DNA of 64,000 bases from assembly GCF_900313035.1 (NCBI RefSeq), contig NZ_OMPS01000018.1:1-64000 (forward strand), written 5' to 3'. The notes under the pieces are model-generated. The model saw only the letters and a list, made by a program, of their open reading frames with translations. It was not told the origin of the DNA and did no database searches. Made by a program: the position numbers and the translations under genes. This DNA is from Ruegeria sp. EL01. Lineage in GTDB: Bacteria; Pseudomonadota; Alphaproteobacteria; Rhodobacterales; Rhodobacteraceae. Positions 1-8,676 of the stretch are shown here, piece by piece. Numbering within the stretch: position 1 is the stretch's first letter; each line of letters starts with the position of its first letter.

Positions 1-382
1 CTCGGTACCGCAAACCCGGCCCGGGTGCCGTTTCGAGGATACGCGCAACCTCCTCGGCGCTCAGCACAACGGGGATCTTCTTGGCCGCCCGCTGGTAGCG
101 CATATGCCGCTTCATCTCCGGGCGCGGGCATGTCGTCGCAAAGAAGAAGCTCAGCACCGTCAGCCGGTTGTTGAACGTGGGCGCTCCCACACTCCGCTCC
201 TTCATGTCAAGTTGGAACGCCCTGAGCTCTTCCGGTGTCGCTGTGTCCGGCGAGTGCCCGAGAAACCGCGTGAAGTCGCGCATCGCCCGCAGGTACATCG
301 TCTGCGTCTTGGGCTGCAGCCCCTTGATCCGCATGTCTTCGAGAAAACGCTGGCGCAGCGCAGGCACATACTGGTCCGTCAT
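1..382 (-). CDS. Tyrosine-type site-specific integrase, N-terminal part (runs off left edge)
   Basis: Read from the reverse strand, an open frame starts at ATG 380-382, preceded by AGGAGGT at a good distance, and stays open to base 1 (127 codons seen). It begins MTDQYVPALRQRFLEDM and contains the helical SAM-like core-binding domain of phage-type integrases (residues about 5-90, with KTQTMYLRAMRDFTRFLG and FNNRLTVLSFFF). It ends in the usual linker before the catalytic domain (VLSAEEVARIL). This N-terminus resembles the small integrases encoded next to IS91-family transposases. The catalytic R-H-R-H-Y residues lie outside the window, so I cannot tell whether the gene is intact. A plain integrase or an integron-like recombinase remains possible. 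Confidence 0.8.
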   Translation of the reverse strand, partial: MTDQYVPALRQRFLEDMRIKGLQPKTQTMYLRAMRDFTRFLGHSPDTATPEELRAFQLDMKERSVGAPTFNNRLTVLSFFFATTCPRPEMKRHMRYQRAAKKIPVVLSAEEVARILETAPGPGLRYR

Positions 383-682
383 CGGAACCTCCTGTCATCA
401 GATTGAGAAGGTCCCAATCGTCAGACAGGCGCGCCCATCTACAAAATCGTAGCGTCCATTTAGTGTGCATCACTCGCCACAAGCGCCAATACCGCGAGAG
501 CGGTTTCGTCCTTGTCCCGCAAAGCAGACTTTGCTGCAAACTTCTCACCAGGCTTTAGATTCGCTAACAACAATTCCGGCAAGATCGCGGATGCAACAGT
601 AGAGTCGATGAAGTTTCGGTGCGACGGGCCAGTAACGGCGTTAACTCAGGACAAATTGCGGGAAATAAAGCTGAAATCCTGA
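383..682. other. Non-coding gap between integrase and capA
   Basis: These 300 bases contain no gene I can support. The outer end of the mobile element carrying the integrase probably lies here, but I cannot identify terminal repeats or a target duplication from the sequence alone. Confidence 0.4.
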
Positions 683-1924
683 TCAACTGACCGCTCGTTC
701 CACTTTCTGAGTAATACGCCCGTCGGACTCATGCGCCCGCCAGCGAACAGGCGTTGCCTTGAGGTTTGTGATCGCAGTCTTGCCCTGGGATTTCTGCACT
801 TCGACCTGCAGGATTTTGCTGCTGGCAATGTGGTCGTGCGCAAAGCCCCACAGCAGACTTCCCAGTGAATAGGCAATTGGAACAATCCGGTCGCTTCTCG
901 ACTTTGATTTATAAAGCTGGATCGGTTGCGCGACATGCGGATGGTGGCAGACAATGATATCAGCGCCAAAATCGGCCAATTCTTCGGCTGCTTTTTGCTG
1001 CGCGCGACGCGGGAACAACTCGAACTCGTGACCCCAATGGAGTATCGCTACGACCAGATCACAATTCGCCGCTTTAGCGTTGGCTATCTGCCTCTTAAGC
1101 AGTGCAATATCTGGCGCCTCGTGTTTGGAGGTCAGTTTGGCAAGATTGACGCTGTAGGGTTGGCCGTCCGGCAGCGATTGGCCGTTGGTTCCAAACGCGC
1201 AAGACACAAACCCCAGCTTTATGCCGTTTCGTTCGATCGTTTTGACGACATTTGTCTCGGCTTCGGTTTCGTTCACACCGACTTGCAGGATGTTTCTTTG
1301 CTTCAAGACAGACAGAGTGGTTTCCAGCCCCTCAACACCCATGTCGAAGATATGGTTGTTCGCCAGGTTCAGCACATCAAAGACCGTCCCATTGTGGCTG
1401 GTCAGGGCATCGAACTGGTCTTCGGATGCACATTCAACGGGAGGGCCGGCATCCCCGATCACTTCGTCCACCAAAGGTTGCGTTGTGACCGGTGACTCGT
1501 AGTTGGCAATCACAACGTCATCGTGAAACAAAAGATCTTCTATCTGCGCGTAGACCTGATCCTGTGCGACCTCAGCCCGGTGGGTTCGCAATATATCCCC
1601 GGCAAAACTCAACGTGATCGTTTTTGCGCTTTCATCGTCGGTGCGCGGCGACAGCTGAGCATCTGTGGATCGCATGAACTCTGAGGTTTCAAGCTCAGGC
1701 TCGGGCAGTTCGACCGGGTTTTTACATTTGTAGACCCAGTACAGATTGTCCAACAGGTTCATTTCGGCAACATCGCCCGCCGCGCCCTTTCTTGGATGTT
1801 GCCAAAACCCGAATGTTTCTGCCGCCTTTGTCACCAGTGACACAATCCCCTTAAGGATTGGGTTCGAAATTTTCAGGACGTCATATGGCGTGTTTGGCAG
1901 AAGAGACACTTGAAGTTTTCTCAC
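683..1924 (-). CDS. CapA-family metallophosphatase-like protein
   Basis: This 413-residue protein carries a CapA/YwtB domain from about residue 101 to the end. Visible motifs are SFAGD (106-110), NYESP (141-145), LANNHIFDMG (187-196), HWGHE (296-300), CHHPH (326-330) and a YSLGS segment near 355. These match the metal-binding residues of the calcineurin-like fold. CapA proteins are linked to poly-gamma-glutamate capsule, but no capB or capC partner is visible and no clear signal peptide is present, so the substrate is unknown. The first 100 residues match no domain I recognise. The start is GTG 1924: an in-frame stop lies three codons upstream and no Shine-Dalgarno sequence is visible. A palindrome lies immediately upstream. 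It sits beside a mobile element and may be accessory. Confidence 0.85.
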   Translation of the reverse strand: MRKLQVSLLPNTPYDVLKISNPILKGIVSLVTKAAETFGFWQHPRKGAAGDVAEMNLLDNLYWVYKCKNPVELPEPELETSEFMRSTDAQLSPRTDDESAKTITLSFAGDILRTHRAEVAQDQVYAQIEDLLFHDDVVIANYESPVTTQPLVDEVIGDAGPPVECASEDQFDALTSHNGTVFDVLNLANNHIFDMGVEGLETTLSVLKQRNILQVGVNETEAETNVVKTIERNGIKLGFVSCAFGTNGQSLPDGQPYSVNLAKLTSKHEAPDIALLKRQIANAKAANCDLVVAILHWGHEFELFPRRAQQKAAEELADFGADIIVCHHPHVAQPIQLYKSKSRSDRIVPIAYSLGSLLWGFAHDHIASSKILQVEVQKSQGKTAITNLKATPVRWRAHESDGRITQKVERAVS

Positions 1925-1925
1925 T

Positions 1926-1941
1926 TGTTTTCATGAAAACA
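1926..1941. promoter_or_regulatory. Perfect 16-bp palindrome abutting the capA start
   Basis: TGTTTTCATGAAAACA is its own reverse complement and ends two bases before the capA start codon, where the ribosome site would be. A second inverted repeat, CGAACT-ATT-AGTTCG, lies at 1958-1972. Both are operator-like, but the cognate regulator is unknown. The first could instead be a short hairpin in the leader. Confidence 0.35.
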
Positions 1942-2152
1942 TCGGGATTGGCGGATGCGAACTATTAGTTCGTTTAGGTTAGCGCGATAGCACAGAATTG
2001 GTTAACAAAACGATATTTTCGACTTTTGGGGCCACAATCCATCAGGTTACGGGCAACAAAGGCACGGTCATCGCTGACCATGCCTGACACAATCTTAAAA
2101 TTTTGAAGTCAGCGGTTTTGGTTCGGCGCCCGCACCGACGAGCCAAGATCCC

Positions 2153-2707
2153 TTACCGTGGGCTGCGCTTGGCCAAGATCCGCTGCAAGGTCCGGCGGTG
2201 CATATTCAAACGCCGCGCCGTTTCGCTGACATTGCGATCACATAGTTCATAGACGCGCTGGATATGTTCCCAACGGACGCGATCCGCGCTCATGGGGTTT
2301 TCCGGTGGCGGTGGCAGTTCGTCGCCCTTGGCCAGCAACGCGTTGGTAATGTCAGTCGCATCAGCAGGTTTCGACAGATAGTCGGTCGCCCCGATTTTGA
2401 CAGCCGCAACAGCGGTCGCAATCGCACCATAGCCGGTCAGCACCACTACCCTGCTGTCGGGGCGTTTTTCGCGCAGTACTTCAACCACGTCCAGACCGTT
2501 GCCGTCCTCTAACCGAAGATCGACGACCGCATAGGCGGGCGGGCGGGCTGTGGAAATTGCACGGCCTGCGGCAACAGATCCGGCGGTTTCAACTTCGAAG
2601 CCGCGTTTCTCCATGGCCTTGGCCAAACGTCTCAGAAACGGCTCGTCATCATCTACCAACAGCAGCGATTTGTCAGGGCCGATATCAAGCTGAGAACTGT
2701 CTGCCAT
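2153..2707 (-). CDS. regA: Redox response regulator RegA (PrrA/ActR/RoxR family)
   Basis: This 184-residue response regulator has the standard RegA layout. A receiver domain (about 14-128) carries acidic residues D19-D21, phosphoacceptor D63 in VVDLRLEDGNG, and K113. It is followed by the PPPP hinge (132-135) and a Fis-like helix-turn-helix (about 150-180, NVSETARRLNMHRRTLQRIL). Position D63, the proline hinge and the recognition helix agree with the highly conserved RegA/PrrA/ActR family. That family globally controls respiration, nitrogen and carbon fixation and, where present, photosynthesis in response to redox state. It lies downstream of senC in the same direction and opposite regB, the classic arrangement. 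ATG start at 2707. Confidence 0.96.
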   Translation of the reverse strand: MADSSQLDIGPDKSLLLVDDDEPFLRRLAKAMEKRGFEVETAGSVAAGRAISTARPPAYAVVDLRLEDGNGLDVVEVLREKRPDSRVVVLTGYGAIATAVAAVKIGATDYLSKPADATDITNALLAKGDELPPPPENPMSADRVRWEHIQRVYELCDRNVSETARRLNMHRRTLQRILAKRSPR

Positions 2708-2793
2708 ATGTGGGTCTTTCTGCTATTTCATGCCTTTGGCTTGAATATGAGTAATAGCAGCGCGGGAACAAAGGTCAAACCGATGTGTCACTC

Positions 2794-3414
2794 TTAGACC
2801 TGGTCTAGAAAGCAGCCCACCTTGTCGGCCATCTGCTCGGCCGTGTCTTCGCGTTTGAAAAACTCAAGGAATCCATGTTCGGGCGTGACCAGATAGGTAA
2901 AGGTGGAATGATCGACCAGGTAGTATTCGTCACTTTTGTCATGCGCTTTGTAATAGGTTTTATAGGCTTTGCTGGCCGCCTTGACCTGTTCTGGCGACCC
3001 GGTCAGGGCAATCATCCGCTCATGCAGGTTAAAAGCATAATCCCCCACAACGTCTGGCGTGTCGCGATCCGGATCGATCGAGATGAAAAGCGGTGTCACC
3101 GATTGGCCGCGTTCGGCCATAATATCGATGGCTTCAGCATTGCGGGACATGTCGAACGGGCAAACGTCCGGGCAGAAGGTATAGCCGAAGTAAACCAGAG
3201 TCGGTTCGGTGATCACATCTTTGTCCGTGACCGTCTCGCCCTTGCCATTGACCAGCTCAAACGGGCCACCAATCGCCGCTGTACCACCCGCGATCTGGCT
3301 GGACCGGCATTGTGCGAACTGATCATCTGACCCACCACCCCGCGTCATAAGCCACATGGCGCCAAGGCCAACGGCAAGAACGACAGCGGCGAGTATAGCG
3401 TAAAGGCGGGTCAT
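2794..3414 (-). CDS. senC: SCO1/SenC/PrrC family copper chaperone
   Basis: From ATG 3414 the product is 206 residues: a single N-terminal membrane anchor (about 5-24, AILAAVVLAVGLGAMWLM) and a periplasmic thioredoxin-like domain. The Cu-binding CPDVC motif of SCO proteins is present, with the later conserved histidine in LVDHSTF. Such proteins deliver copper to the CuA centre of cytochrome c oxidase and are implicated in redox signalling to RegB. The longer frame back to 3462 would put extra polar residues before the anchor, so I prefer 3414. The start is 90 bases from divergent regB, and regA follows downstream. Confidence 0.93.
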   Translation of the reverse strand: MTRLYAILAAVVLAVGLGAMWLMTRGGGSDDQFAQCRSSQIAGGTAAIGGPFELVNGKGETVTDKDVITEPTLVYFGYTFCPDVCPFDMSRNAEAIDIMAERGQSVTPLFISIDPDRDTPDVVGDYAFNLHERMIALTGSPEQVKAASKAYKTYYKAHDKSDEYYLVDHSTFTYLVTPEHGFLEFFKREDTAEQMADKVGCFLDQV

Positions 3415-3504
3415 GATGGATATCCAGACGCAAGGGGTTGTTGATCGTTTCGGCCGGGACACCTATCAAGATGATCAGCCTATGCAACAGGACATAATGG
3501 ACCA

Positions 3505-4902
3505 ATGGCAGATTCCAACCAGACCTTTTGGCGCGGCCAGGAACGCAGCAGCTGGATTCGCCTGCGCACCCTGATTCTGCTGCGCTGGGTGGCCATTTTT
3601 GGCCAGATCACCGCAATCACGGTGGCTCAGCGATATTATCACGTTCAGTTGGAACTGGGCCTGTGCTATCTGGCGATCGGAATCTCGGTCATGGGCAACC
3701 TGACCGCAATCATGCTGTTTCCACAGAACAAGCGCCTGTCCGAGTTCGAGAACTTCCTGATGGTGCTGTTCGATCTTTCACAACTTGCCATTCTTTTGTA
3801 CCTGACGGGCGGGCTGAACAATCCGTTTGCGTTGCTGCTGCTGGGTCCGGTGACAATCTCGGCGAACGTTATGAGCACGCGGTCCACGTTGATTGTCGGC
3901 GGGGTTGCCATAATCCTCACCACTTTGCTGGCCGAGTTTCATTTGCCGTTGCGGACGAATCTGGGGCTTGTCCTGGACATCCCAGACATCCTTTTGTTCG
4001 GCAACTGGGCAGCGATCATCATCGCGATAATATTCATTGGCGCCTATTCGCATCGGGTCAGTACCGAAGTGCAATCGATGTCCGAGGCGCTGTCGGCCAC
4101 ACATATGGCCTTGGCGCGCGAGCAGAAACTGACAGACCTCGGCGGGGTTGTGGCTGCTGCCGCCCATGAGCTGGGCACGCCGCTAGCGACAATAAAGCTC
4201 ACCAGTTCCGAGCTGATCGAGGAACTGGATGATCGCCCGGACTTAAAGGAGGACGCCGCCCTGATCCGAGAGCAGGCCAATCGGTGCCGGGATATTCTGC
4301 GTGACATGGGCCGGGCTGGTAAGGACGATCTGCACCTGCGCCAGGCACCACTTTCGACCGTTATTCACGAGGCGGCCGAGCCGCATATCGACCGCGGCAA
4401 GGTGATTCACTTTGCCGAAGGTCCCGCGGGTGACGGGGATGTGCAACACCCCTCGATCTTACGAAAACCCGAAATCATCCATGGGCTGCGCAACCTGATC
4501 CAGAATGCCGTGGATTTTGCCCGCACCAATGTCTGGGTCGAGGCGGGATGGACCCCCGAACTGATCACCATCAACATTATGGATGACGGGCGCGGGTATC
4601 CTGCGCAAATGTTCGGTCGGATTGGTGATCCATTTGTTCGTCGCAGGCGAGCCGAATCCGATCAACGCGCCCGCCCCGAATATGAAGGCATGGGTCTGGG
4701 ATTGTTCATCGCCAAAACCTTGCTGGAACGCAGCGGGGCCGAGCTGGAATTCGCCAACGGATCTGACCCTTATCAACATCTGTCAGACCATCGTGATCGC
4801 AAAGGGGCGATTGTAAGAGTGTCATGGCCACGCAATCTGATCGATGCGCAAAAAGGTGATACGCCCGTTCCCTCTGGCGCTAACCAGCACATTCAGGTGT
4901 AG
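3505..4902 (+). CDS. regB: Redox sensor histidine kinase RegB (PrrB/ActS)
   Basis: This 465-residue membrane kinase has about six N-terminal transmembrane helices (roughly 25-185). The quinone-linked motif GGLNNPF lies at 102-108 between helices. The cytoplasmic kinase shows the H-box with phospho-acceptor H221 in HELGTPL, a cysteine at 261 (NRCRDIL) that matches the redox-active cysteine of RegB, N-box around N334, DDGRGYP (360-366) and GMGLGLF (395-401). Known family members autophosphorylate under reducing conditions and phosphorylate RegA. All signature residues are intact, so it should be functional. It is divergent from senC-regA. ATG start at 3505, with AGGA rather far upstream. Confidence 0.96.
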   Translation: MADSNQTFWRGQERSSWIRLRTLILLRWVAIFGQITAITVAQRYYHVQLELGLCYLAIGISVMGNLTAIMLFPQNKRLSEFENFLMVLFDLSQLAILLYLTGGLNNPFALLLLGPVTISANVMSTRSTLIVGGVAIILTTLLAEFHLPLRTNLGLVLDIPDILLFGNWAAIIIAIIFIGAYSHRVSTEVQSMSEALSATHMALAREQKLTDLGGVVAAAAHELGTPLATIKLTSSELIEELDDRPDLKEDAALIREQANRCRDILRDMGRAGKDDLHLRQAPLSTVIHEAAEPHIDRGKVIHFAEGPAGDGDVQHPSILRKPEIIHGLRNLIQNAVDFARTNVWVEAGWTPELITINIMDDGRGYPAQMFGRIGDPFVRRRRAESDQRARPEYEGMGLGLFIAKTLLERSGAELEFANGSDPYQHLSDHRDRKGAIVRVSWPRNLIDAQKGDTPVPSGANQHIQV

Positions 4903-4968
4903 ATTAAGACACCGTTAACCAATCCCAAGCATAGTCCGGTCCAGTTCCATTCAGATGTGGGGTAATTT

Positions 4969-6477
4969 ATGGCCGACTGGATCATTCTGGCCGCGATCAG
5001 CCTTGTCTCTTGTTGCGTCGCAATACAATGGTTGCTGCCGCGCCGCGCGCGTCGCGATGACAGCTATGGGTTGTTCTCAACCTCGTCGCTGTTTGACTCG
5101 GTGTTTCTGTTTGATGGTAACCGATTGATAAGCCATTCGGATATCGCGCTTGCAGGATTTGAGCGCGTTGCAGAATGGGCCGATCTGCGGCGTCTTTTGC
5201 AACGGGATTTCCCGACCTTTCCTGAAACACCTGAAGATGTCCGGGATCAGGGCAACCTCATCGTGTCGGCTATCGATTGCACGGTCGAACGCGAAGTTGT
5301 GTGCGAATGGATTGACGGCATCATCCGGGTGCAGTTGCGCGAAGCCCCCAACACAAAGCACGCCAGGTTACGGGACCCGAATGACCCCATTCGGCTGGCA
5401 ATGGATCAGGCACCCTACCCTGTTTGGTTGCTGACCAGCGCCAACAGGATCCGATGGTGCAATGCGGCCTATGTCGCGCTTGTGCGAAAGGCGCGCGGTC
5501 TGGATGCTGATTTAACAGCGCCATTGTTTCCGGCACCTCAGGATGAGCCGCGCCCAAGTGGTAAATCCCGTGTCTCGGTCGAAGTTGCAGGCAGCAGCAG
5601 TCGGCTGTGGTTCGACTTGACCCAAGTCGAGCATGACGAAGGTCGCCTGTGTTACGCCGTTGACGTCAACGCCATTGTCCAAGCCGAAACCGCCCAGCGT
5701 AAATTCGTTCAGACAATGACCAAAACCTTTGCGCAATTGTCGATTGGCTTAGCCATCTTCGACCGCAATCGCCAACTGGCATTATTCAATCCAGCCCTAA
5801 TTGACCTGACAAGCCTGCCACCCGATTTTCTAAGCTGCCGCCCCAGCCTCAGCAGCTTTTTCGACCGCTTGCGTGATCAGCACATGATGCCCGAGCCCAA
5901 AAACTATCGCAGCTGGCGTCGGCAGATGAACGACCTGCTCGAGGCCGCGGAAGATGGCGAATATCAGGAAACCTGGTCTTTGCCGTCCGGTTCTGTCTAC
6001 TCGGTCAGCGGACGGCCACATCCGGACGGCGCCGTAGCCTTTTTGTTCGAAGATATTACGGCCGAGATTACTCTGACCCGTCGGTTCCGCTCAGAAATGG
6101 ACCTGATGCAATCAATTCTGGACAAGCTGGCCGATGCCATCGCGGTCTTTGCGGATGATGGAACATTGGCGCTTACAAACTATGCGTATCAAATGCTTTG
6201 GGGCGACACGGATGAGGTTGGTTTTCAGACCGACACCGTGATGGCTGTGACGCGAAGCTGGCAGGACTATTGTGTCGCCACACCGATCCTCGGGGAAATC
6301 CGCGATTTTGTCGAAATGCGCGATGACCGCGCTGAATGGACCGCCGAAGTTCTGATGCGCAACGGGACCGTATTGGACTGCACGGTGACGCCAATGCAGA
6401 ACGGCGCAACGATTGTGCGCTTTGCCATGGACAACAAGTCGCTCGACGCGCGCAGGATGCAACAGATCAGCGCCTGA
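4969..6477 (+). CDS. Membrane-anchored PAS-domain protein without a kinase domain
   Basis: This 502-residue protein has one N-terminal transmembrane helix (about 4-23), then at least two to three PAS-like segments (roughly 130-230, 245-360 and 370-490). Visible patterns are WLLTSANRIRWCNAAYVAL, LSIGLAIFDRNRQLALFNPA, and LADAIAVFADDGTLALTNY. There is no histidine-kinase, GGDEF or output domain, and the frame ends cleanly at TGA. The spacing from regB is 66 bases in the same direction, so they could share a transcript and a redox or energy-sensing theme, but that is inference. It may once have been a DivL-like sensor that lost its catalytic part, or a scaffold. Function unknown. Confidence 0.8.
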   Translation: MADWIILAAISLVSCCVAIQWLLPRRARRDDSYGLFSTSSLFDSVFLFDGNRLISHSDIALAGFERVAEWADLRRLLQRDFPTFPETPEDVRDQGNLIVSAIDCTVEREVVCEWIDGIIRVQLREAPNTKHARLRDPNDPIRLAMDQAPYPVWLLTSANRIRWCNAAYVALVRKARGLDADLTAPLFPAPQDEPRPSGKSRVSVEVAGSSSRLWFDLTQVEHDEGRLCYAVDVNAIVQAETAQRKFVQTMTKTFAQLSIGLAIFDRNRQLALFNPALIDLTSLPPDFLSCRPSLSSFFDRLRDQHMMPEPKNYRSWRRQMNDLLEAAEDGEYQETWSLPSGSVYSVSGRPHPDGAVAFLFEDITAEITLTRRFRSEMDLMQSILDKLADAIAVFADDGTLALTNYAYQMLWGDTDEVGFQTDTVMAVTRSWQDYCVATPILGEIRDFVEMRDDRAEWTAEVLMRNGTVLDCTVTPMQNGATIVRFAMDNKSLDARRMQQISA

Positions 6478-6518
6478 ACCGGGTTGCAGCCGCTGGGGCG
6501 CACGTTCATTGTGGCGCC

Positions 6519-6992
6519 ATGATCAAGGCGCCCTACTCCATCACTCTGAATTCACCGCAGGAAACCGCAGAATTTGCGGCGCGCCTTGGCGCTGACGCGG
6601 GTCCCGGCGACATCCTGTTGCTGGAAGGCGCAATCGGCAGTGGGAAAACCCATTTCGCGCGCAGTCTCATACAATCACTGATGGATGTATCCGAAGATGT
6701 CCCATCGCCCACCTTTACATTGGTGCAAGCCTACGACACGCAAGCGGGTGAAATCTGGCATTGCGATCTGTATCGCCTAAGCGCCGTGGACGAGGTCGAA
6801 GAACTCGGGCTGATCGAAGCGTTCGATCACGCAGTGTGTCTCGTGGAATGGCCCGACAAACTTGGCCCACTAAAGCCCACAACAGCATTGACTTTAAGCT
6901 TTCAAACAGACCCCGACTTAATCGATGCCCGTCATCTGACCGCGTCATGGTCCGACCCGAAATGGACTCAGAAACTGGAGAACGCGGCATGA
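6519..6992 (+). CDS. tsaE: tRNA t6A biosynthesis ATPase TsaE
   Basis: The 157-residue product carries the P-loop GAIGSGKT (37-44), the switch-like SPTFTLV segment and the HCDLYRL motif typical of TsaE (YjeE). TsaE is the ATPase partner of TsaB and TsaD in making the N6-threonylcarbamoyl group on A37 of ANN-decoding tRNAs. The ATG at 6519 gives the usual N-terminus (MIKAPYSITLNSPQETAEFA); the longer frame upstream overlaps the PAS gene. It begins a run of overlapping genes (tsaE-amgK-murU-addB-addA) and ends in an ATGA overlap with amgK. Confidence 0.95.
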   Translation: MIKAPYSITLNSPQETAEFAARLGADAGPGDILLLEGAIGSGKTHFARSLIQSLMDVSEDVPSPTFTLVQAYDTQAGEIWHCDLYRLSAVDEVEELGLIEAFDHAVCLVEWPDKLGPLKPTTALTLSFQTDPDLIDARHLTASWSDPKWTQKLENAA

Positions 6993-7993
6993 CAAACCGG
7001 GCAGTTTTGGCCGAGGCCCTGATCGCGCAGACGCCCTGGGCCAACGCCAGCCGTGCGCCGCTGGCTGGGGACGCCTCGAACCGTCGCTATGAACGCCTGA
7101 CCGATCCTGTCAACGGCCGCACAGCTGTTTTGATGGATGCGCCTCCGGAAAAAGGCGAAGACGTCACCCCTTTTGTTCGTGTTGCCGAATACCTGCGTTC
7201 GAACGGCCTGAACGCGCCTGAGATCTACGCAGAAGATGCCCAATACGGGTTCCTGTTGCTCGAAGATTTGGGCGATGATCTTTTTGCCCGCGTTTTAGAG
7301 CGGGAACCGACAAAAGAGCGTGCTCTCTACGAAGCCGCAACCGACGTTTTAGTCCACTTGCACAAAGCGCCTTTGCTATCGGTGCCGTCCTATGACCCTG
7401 AACTGATGACCGAATTGGCCGCGTTATCCTTTACCAAATATGCGAAAGGCATTCTTGGACAATACGACGTGACGGCCCTGACGCGATTTGAAGACCGGTT
7501 TTCTCATATTCTGCACCAGGGGACGTCGGGCACTAAAGTCGTGATCCAAAGGGATTATCATGCGGAAAACCTGATCTGGCTGCCTAAAAATGCGGGCGTT
7601 CTGCGCGTCGGTTTACTGGATTTTCAATCCGCAATGCTGGGGCACCCCGCGTATGACCTAATGTCGCTGTTGCAGGACGTGCGCCGTACTGTGTCTGCCG
7701 CAACCGAGATGCGGATGATCGACCGCTACCTCGCGATCACGGGGCTGGATGATCACGGCTTTCGCACTGCATATAACATACTGGGAGTACAAAGGAATCT
7801 GCGTATTCTTGGCGGCTTTTCACGGCTGGCGACTGACTATGGCAAACCCCACTACGTTGACCTGATCCCTGCCACCTGGTCGCATCTGATGCGCGATCTG
7901 GAACATCCCGCGCTGATCCCGATTGCAGACTTGCTGCGAGAGGCACTGCCCGCACCAACGCCGGAAAACCTGGCAAAGCTGAGGGTAAAATGA
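6989..7993 (+). CDS. amgK: Anomeric N-acetylmuramate/N-acetylglucosamine kinase AmgK
   Basis: This 334-residue aminoglycoside-phosphotransferase-fold kinase starts at the ATG overlapping the tsaE stop (ATGA). The catalytic loop is seen as QRDYHAENLIWL (nt about 7549-7584), followed by the metal-binding GLLDFQSA. AmgK phosphorylates the C1 hydroxyl of MurNAc or GlcNAc in the peptidoglycan recycling route that feeds UDP-MurNAc directly and bypasses fosfomycin-sensitive MurA. The next gene, murU, encodes the following step, which is strong support for AmgK over a generic phosphotransferase. The frame stays open upstream to 6761, but that part overlaps tsaE in another frame. Confidence 0.92.
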   Translation: MTNRAVLAEALIAQTPWANASRAPLAGDASNRRYERLTDPVNGRTAVLMDAPPEKGEDVTPFVRVAEYLRSNGLNAPEIYAEDAQYGFLLLEDLGDDLFARVLEREPTKERALYEAATDVLVHLHKAPLLSVPSYDPELMTELAALSFTKYAKGILGQYDVTALTRFEDRFSHILHQGTSGTKVVIQRDYHAENLIWLPKNAGVLRVGLLDFQSAMLGHPAYDLMSLLQDVRRTVSAATEMRMIDRYLAITGLDDHGFRTAYNILGVQRNLRILGGFSRLATDYGKPHYVDLIPATWSHLMRDLEHPALIPIADLLREALPAPTPENLAKLRVK

Positions 7994-8676
7994 CTGGTTC
8001 TCCTGATGCGCTGATGTTGTTTGCGGCCGGGTTTGGTACCCGAATGGGCGATTTGACCAAAGATCGGCCCAAACCGCTGATCGAAGTCGCCGGCATGCCG
8101 CTGATCGATCACGCGTTGGAACTGGTGAGGGAGGTGAACCCAAAACGCGTCGTCGCCAACCTGCATTACCGTTCAGATCAGCTCTCGGCTCATCTGACGC
8201 CGAAAGGTGTTCTTCTGTCCCACGAAACGCCGGAGATTCTGGAAACCGGGGGTGGATTGCGCGCAGCCTTGCCCCTGCTGGACACAAATCCTGTTTTTAC
8301 GATGAACTCGGATGCGATCTGGGCTGGCGCTAACCCCTTGACCTTACTGAACAGCGCATGGGATCCCCAGCGCATGGACGCGCTGTTGATGTGTATTCCC
8401 ACCAGCCGGACCGTCGGTCATGCCGGACCGGGAGATTTTACTGCTGATCAGAACGGGCGGATCACGCGTGGACCCGGACTGGTCTATGGCGGGGCTCAGA
8501 TCCTTAAGACCGGTGGCTTGCAAGCGTTCCCGCAACAGGTATTTTCGCTGAATCTTCTTTGGGATCAAATACTTGATCAAGGTCGCCTGTTTGCGTTGGA
8601 GTATCCCGGACGCTGGTGTGATGTCGGACGACCCGAAGGGATTGCGCTGGCCGAGGGTTTGCTGGCAGATGTTTGA
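7990..8676 (+). CDS. murU: N-acetylmuramate alpha-1-phosphate uridylyltransferase MurU
   Basis: The 228-residue sugar nucleotidyltransferase has the N-terminal nucleotide-binding signature LFAAGFGTRM with KPLIEVAGMPL after it, and a NSDAIW metal-binding motif near residue 106. MurU converts MurNAc-1-phosphate and UTP to UDP-MurNAc, the step after AmgK. The ATGA overlap with amgK suggests translational coupling. A role in glucose- or mannose-1-phosphate activation is less likely given the partner gene. Confidence 0.92.
   Translation: MTGSPDALMLFAAGFGTRMGDLTKDRPKPLIEVAGMPLIDHALELVREVNPKRVVANLHYRSDQLSAHLTPKGVLLSHETPEILETGGGLRAALPLLDTNPVFTMNSDAIWAGANPLTLLNSAWDPQRMDALLMCIPTSRTVGHAGPGDFTADQNGRITRGPGLVYGGAQILKTGGLQAFPQQVFSLNLLWDQILDQGRLFALEYPGRWCDVGRPEGIALAEGLLADV

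Noticed and set aside
6761-6988. 76-codon N-terminal extension of amgK
   Set aside because: It lies within tsaE in another frame, and the ATGA overlap at 6989 gives the family-typical start.
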